Assembly (NCBI GenBank): GCA_025924775.1
Contig: JAICHS010000008.1
Coordinates: forward strand, 1 to 22,672
Source: Rhodanobacteraceae bacterium
Lineage (GTDB): Bacteria > Pseudomonadota > Gammaproteobacteria > Xanthomonadales > Rhodanobacteraceae
Direction: 5' to 3'
DNA length: 22,672 nucleotides
How positions within the stretch are numbered: position 1 is the first letter of the stretch; each line of letters opens with the position of its first letter. Of this stretch, positions 20,683 through 22,672 are shown one piece after another. The notes under the pieces are model-generated. The model worked only from the letters and a program-made list of their open reading frames with translations. It did no database searches and was not told where the DNA came from. A program made the translations under genes and the position numbers.

Positions 20683-21525
20683 CTATTGCGGCAGTGCGAT
20701 CAACTTGGCGTCGAGCCCTGGGGGGTCCGGCAAGCGGATCAGGAACCGGTTTTGCAGCACGGCGCGGATCTCGGCGGCGGTGGCGAGCGTTGTTTTTGCA
20801 GTGGTGCCGCCGGTGGTGCGCTCGGTGAATAGACGGTTGCGCAGCGTGAGCCTGCAGCCGGCGGGTGCGCGTGCGGCGCTCAGCCCTGTGACGAAGTGCG
20901 AGTCGGGATACGTGGACGTCCAGTAATTGCTGACGCGGTAATCGGCTGGAAATTGCGGCTGCAGGTCGAAGCGGTACAGCGTTTGCCAGGCATCGGCAGC
21001 GAACAGTTGCAACCGCCAATCGCTGCCGTCGCGGCGGAGCAGCCGAAAGGGTTCGTGCGGCGTGGCCTGTTCGACATCGGGGACAAGTTCCAGGGGACCG
21101 GTAGGCGTGTTGCCGCCGAAGCCACAGTCGGCCAGCCATGATTTTCCTTCGGCTTCGACGCGCAGCAGCATGTGGGTGCGCGCGGTGATCGCGTCTTCGG
21201 GTTGTCCCCACAGCACGCGCGCGGCGAGATCGGTGACCGCAAAGCCGATTGCGCGCAGGGCGTCGCCCAGCAAGCGGTTCTGCTCGAAGCAGTAACCGCC
21301 CCGACGGTCGTACACCAGCTTGCGTTGCACGGATGCGATGTCCAGGGCGGGGGATATGCCGAGGAACGGATCGAGGTTTTCGAACGGAATCGCGGCGACG
21401 TGCGCGGTGATGAGGACGCGCAGCGTTTGCAGGTTCGGCGCGACGGGCGTTCGGACGCCGATGCGTTCAAGGTACGCGTGGAGGTCGATCGATGCGTCTG
21501 GCGTTTGGTGGTTAGATGATTGCAT
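20683..21525 (-). CDS. nat: Arylamine N-acetyltransferase (NAT)
   Basis: The 280-residue cytoplasmic enzyme moves acetyl from acetyl-CoA to aromatic amines and hydrazines by a cysteine ping-pong mechanism. The catalytic triad is complete: Cys79 in RRGGYCFEQN, His118 in TARTHMLL and Asp133 in WLADCGFGG. The spacing of 39 and 15 residues is close to C69, H107 and D122 of the Salmonella enzyme. The early motif IPFENLDPFLG is also typical of the family, and the length is the family norm. The start at 21525 is preceded by GGGGAA with 9 nt spacing. Two overlapping ATGs occur here (21529 is in another frame). Its physiological substrate in free-living bacteria is usually unknown. It lies downstream of the S9 peptidase on the same strand, but a 178-nt gap with a repeat element separates them. 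Confidence 0.93.
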   Translation of the reverse strand: MQSSNHQTPDASIDLHAYLERIGVRTPVAPNLQTLRVLITAHVAAIPFENLDPFLGISPALDIASVQRKLVYDRRGGYCFEQNRLLGDALRAIGFAVTDLAARVLWGQPEDAITARTHMLLRVEAEGKSWLADCGFGGNTPTGPLELVPDVEQATPHEPFRLLRRDGSDWRLQLFAADAWQTLYRFDLQPQFPADYRVSNYWTSTYPDSHFVTGLSAARAPAGCRLTLRNRLFTERTTGGTTAKTTLATAAEIRAVLQNRFLIRLPDPPGLDAKLIALPQ

Positions 21526-21597
21526 GCATTGGAATTCCCCAATCCTTCGGCAATCTCACTGTTTTGCTAAGGGATCAGACGCTGAGCGAAAACAACC

Positions 21598-21640
21598 GAT
21601 TCCGGGTTCCGCCGCAAGGAGCTGCGGCAGCCCCGGAATG
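21598..21640. repeat. REP-like imperfect hairpin element
   Basis: ATTCCGGG at 21599-21606 pairs with CCCGGAAT at 21632-21639, and GCCGCA at 21611-21616 pairs with TGCGGC at 21623-21628, giving a long stem with one internal loop and an AGGAGC-like apical loop. The flanks (GAGCGAAAACAACC before, ATGACGAGCAAAAAAGC after) look like those of intergenic repeats scattered in Xanthomonadales chromosomes. Only one copy is in the window, so its repeat nature is inferred from form. Confidence 0.45.
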
Positions 21641-21703
21641 ACGAGCAAAAAAGCAGGCTTGGCTTCGCTACGGGATTAATTCCCGGTCCCTGGCTTGCTC
21701 CGA

Positions 21704-22672
21704 TCAGTGTGTGGTGTTGCCGAGTTTGCGCTCCAGGAAATCCACGGTCGCGGTGTCGGCTTGCATCCACGAGGCGTGACGCAGGAAGCCGTGGATTTCG
21801 TTGGGAATCACCATTTCCTCAAATGGCACGCCGTGCTTCTTCAGGCGCGGCACGACGTCTTCCATCTGCAGGAAATGCACGTTGTGGTCGTTGTCGCCCT
21901 GGACCAGCAGCACTGGTGATTTCCATTTTGCGATGTCGGCGTCGGGTGAGGACTCCCACGCAACCTTCAGCGCCTGCTTGTAGTCGCCTTGTTCGTAGCG
22001 GCCGTTGGGGTTCTCGTTGAACCACCAGCCGATCGCACGCGACCAGTCGTGCAGGCCGTGCATGTCCACCCCGGCCTTGAAGATGTCGGAGTTGCGCGCA
22101 AGCGCGAGCGCGGTGAGGTAGCCGCCATAGGAGCCGCCCCAGATGCCGATGCGCGAACCATCGACCCCGGGTACATGCTGCAGGAATTGCGCACCCGCGA
22201 CGACATCCTGGTACTCGGACGCACCGGCCGGACCCGCGTGCGGCGGATTGTGGAACGCGTGGCCGTAGCCGATGCCGAGCCGATAGTTCACCGACAACAC
22301 CGTGAAGCCGTGCGTCGCGAGGTACTGGTTCACCGCGTAGCTGTTGGAGTAGTAATCCATGTAGTGCCAGCCCAGCAGCATCTGCCGTGGCGGCCCGCCG
22401 TGCACGAAGATCATGCCGGGCTGGTTGGTGCCGGCGTCGGCGCTGCGGAACAGCTGGCCCTGGATTTCCGTGCCGTCGGCGGCCTTGAAGGTCACGGCCC
22501 GCGGGACCACCAATTGCGCCGTGGGGAAATCGGCCGGGATCAGATTGGGCTGCAACGCGCGTTGGTCGTTGCCGTCCGCGTGCATCACCGAGACCAGTGG
22601 CGGCCGTTGCGCACCGGCATCGATATAGGCCAGGGCGTTGCCGACGGTCGCGGGCGAGGTCTGGATGGCGAC
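21704..22672 (-). CDS. S9-family (prolyl oligopeptidase/acylaminoacyl) serine peptidase, C-terminal part
   Basis: The frame is open from the right edge to a TGA at 21704, giving 322 residues; the N-terminal beta-propeller and the start lie outside. The visible part is the alpha/beta-hydrolase domain, with the oxyanion region IFVHGGPPRQM, the nucleophile Ser in WGGSYGGYLTALAL (codon 22132-22130), Asp in VQGDNDHNVHF and His in NEIHGFLRH, a complete S9 triad in the right order. FTVLSVNYRLGIGYGHAF is also typical. Upstream, FPTAQLVVPRAVTFKAADGTEIQGQLF marks the join with the propeller. Such enzymes cleave short peptides, often in the periplasm; localisation cannot be judged without the N-terminus. 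An internal ATG at 22588 might be mistaken for a start, but homology-like sequence continues upstream of it to the edge. The NAT gene follows downstream. Confidence 0.88.
   Translation of the reverse strand, partial: VAIQTSPATVGNALAYIDAGAQRPPLVSVMHADGNDQRALQPNLIPADFPTAQLVVPRAVTFKAADGTEIQGQLFRSADAGTNQPGMIFVHGGPPRQMLLGWHYMDYYSNSYAVNQYLATHGFTVLSVNYRLGIGYGHAFHNPPHAGPAGASEYQDVVAGAQFLQHVPGVDGSRIGIWGGSYGGYLTALALARNSDIFKAGVDMHGLHDWSRAIGWWFNENPNGRYEQGDYKQALKVAWESSPDADIAKWKSPVLLVQGDNDHNVHFLQMEDVVPRLKKHGVPFEEMVIPNEIHGFLRHASWMQADTATVDFLERKLGNTTH

Noticed and set aside
21643..21700. An intrinsic terminator for the S9 peptidase, using GAGCAA/TTGCTC arms and the T6 run on the minus strand
   Set aside because: The arms are 6 bp and almost 50 nt apart, and the T-run overlaps the far arm rather than following a compact stem.

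Overview
The window is a GC-rich (about 65% by eye), gene-dense stretch of a Gram-negative chromosome. A very large TonB-dependent receptor, lipoprotein and Tat export signals, LacI-type sugar regulation and a Kch-type potassium channel point to a gammaproteobacterium, most likely Lysobacterales/Xanthomonadales (Rhodanobacter/Dyella-like). That placement is inference from gene style; no rRNA, tRNA or other taxonomic marker is present. I saw no CRISPR array, insertion sequence or prophage gene.

Layout. Positions 1-3007 (minus strand) carry a Kch-type K+ channel, an MscS-type mechanosensitive channel and the start of a SatP/YaaH-type acetate transporter. These three co-directional membrane genes may form an osmotic/ion unit. 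Positions 3170-3658 (plus) hold a small unknown four-helix membrane protein. Positions 3681-5218 (minus) hold a TDT-family (TehA/Mae1/SLAC1) transporter translationally coupled through an ATGA overlap to a Nudix hydrolase. Positions 5379-7688 (plus) hold an exported M28 glutamate-carboxypeptidase-II-like metallopeptidase that ends in a strong 12-bp hairpin.

The centre of interest is 8071-19635, six co-directional genes behind a perfect 14-bp LacI-type operator: glucokinase, TonB-dependent receptor, APC-superfamily permease, Tat-exported AcpA/phospholipase-C-like phosphoesterase, a lipoprotein GH2 enzyme with the features of exo-beta-D-glucosaminidase (CsxA type), and a LacI repressor. The simplest reading is a self-regulated locus for a glucosamine-containing glycan such as chitosan oligosaccharides. 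The receptor imports oligomers, the phosphoesterase may remove phosphate or phospho-substituents, the GH2 enzyme releases glucosamine in the periplasm, the APC permease brings the cationic amino sugar inside, and the glucokinase (with a substituted sugar-site residue) phosphorylates it. No nagA/nagB, MFS NagP or GH18/GH20 gene is present in the window, so this is not a standard chitin/GlcNAc cluster.

Positions 19782-20627 (plus) hold a PAPS-type sulfotransferase preceded by a 17-bp palindrome. Positions 20683-21525 (minus) hold an arylamine N-acetyltransferase. Positions 21704-22672 (minus) hold the C-terminal part of an S9 (prolyl oligopeptidase) family peptidase, with a REP-like hairpin element between the last two. 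All functional calls rest on motif recognition by eye; no database search was run.
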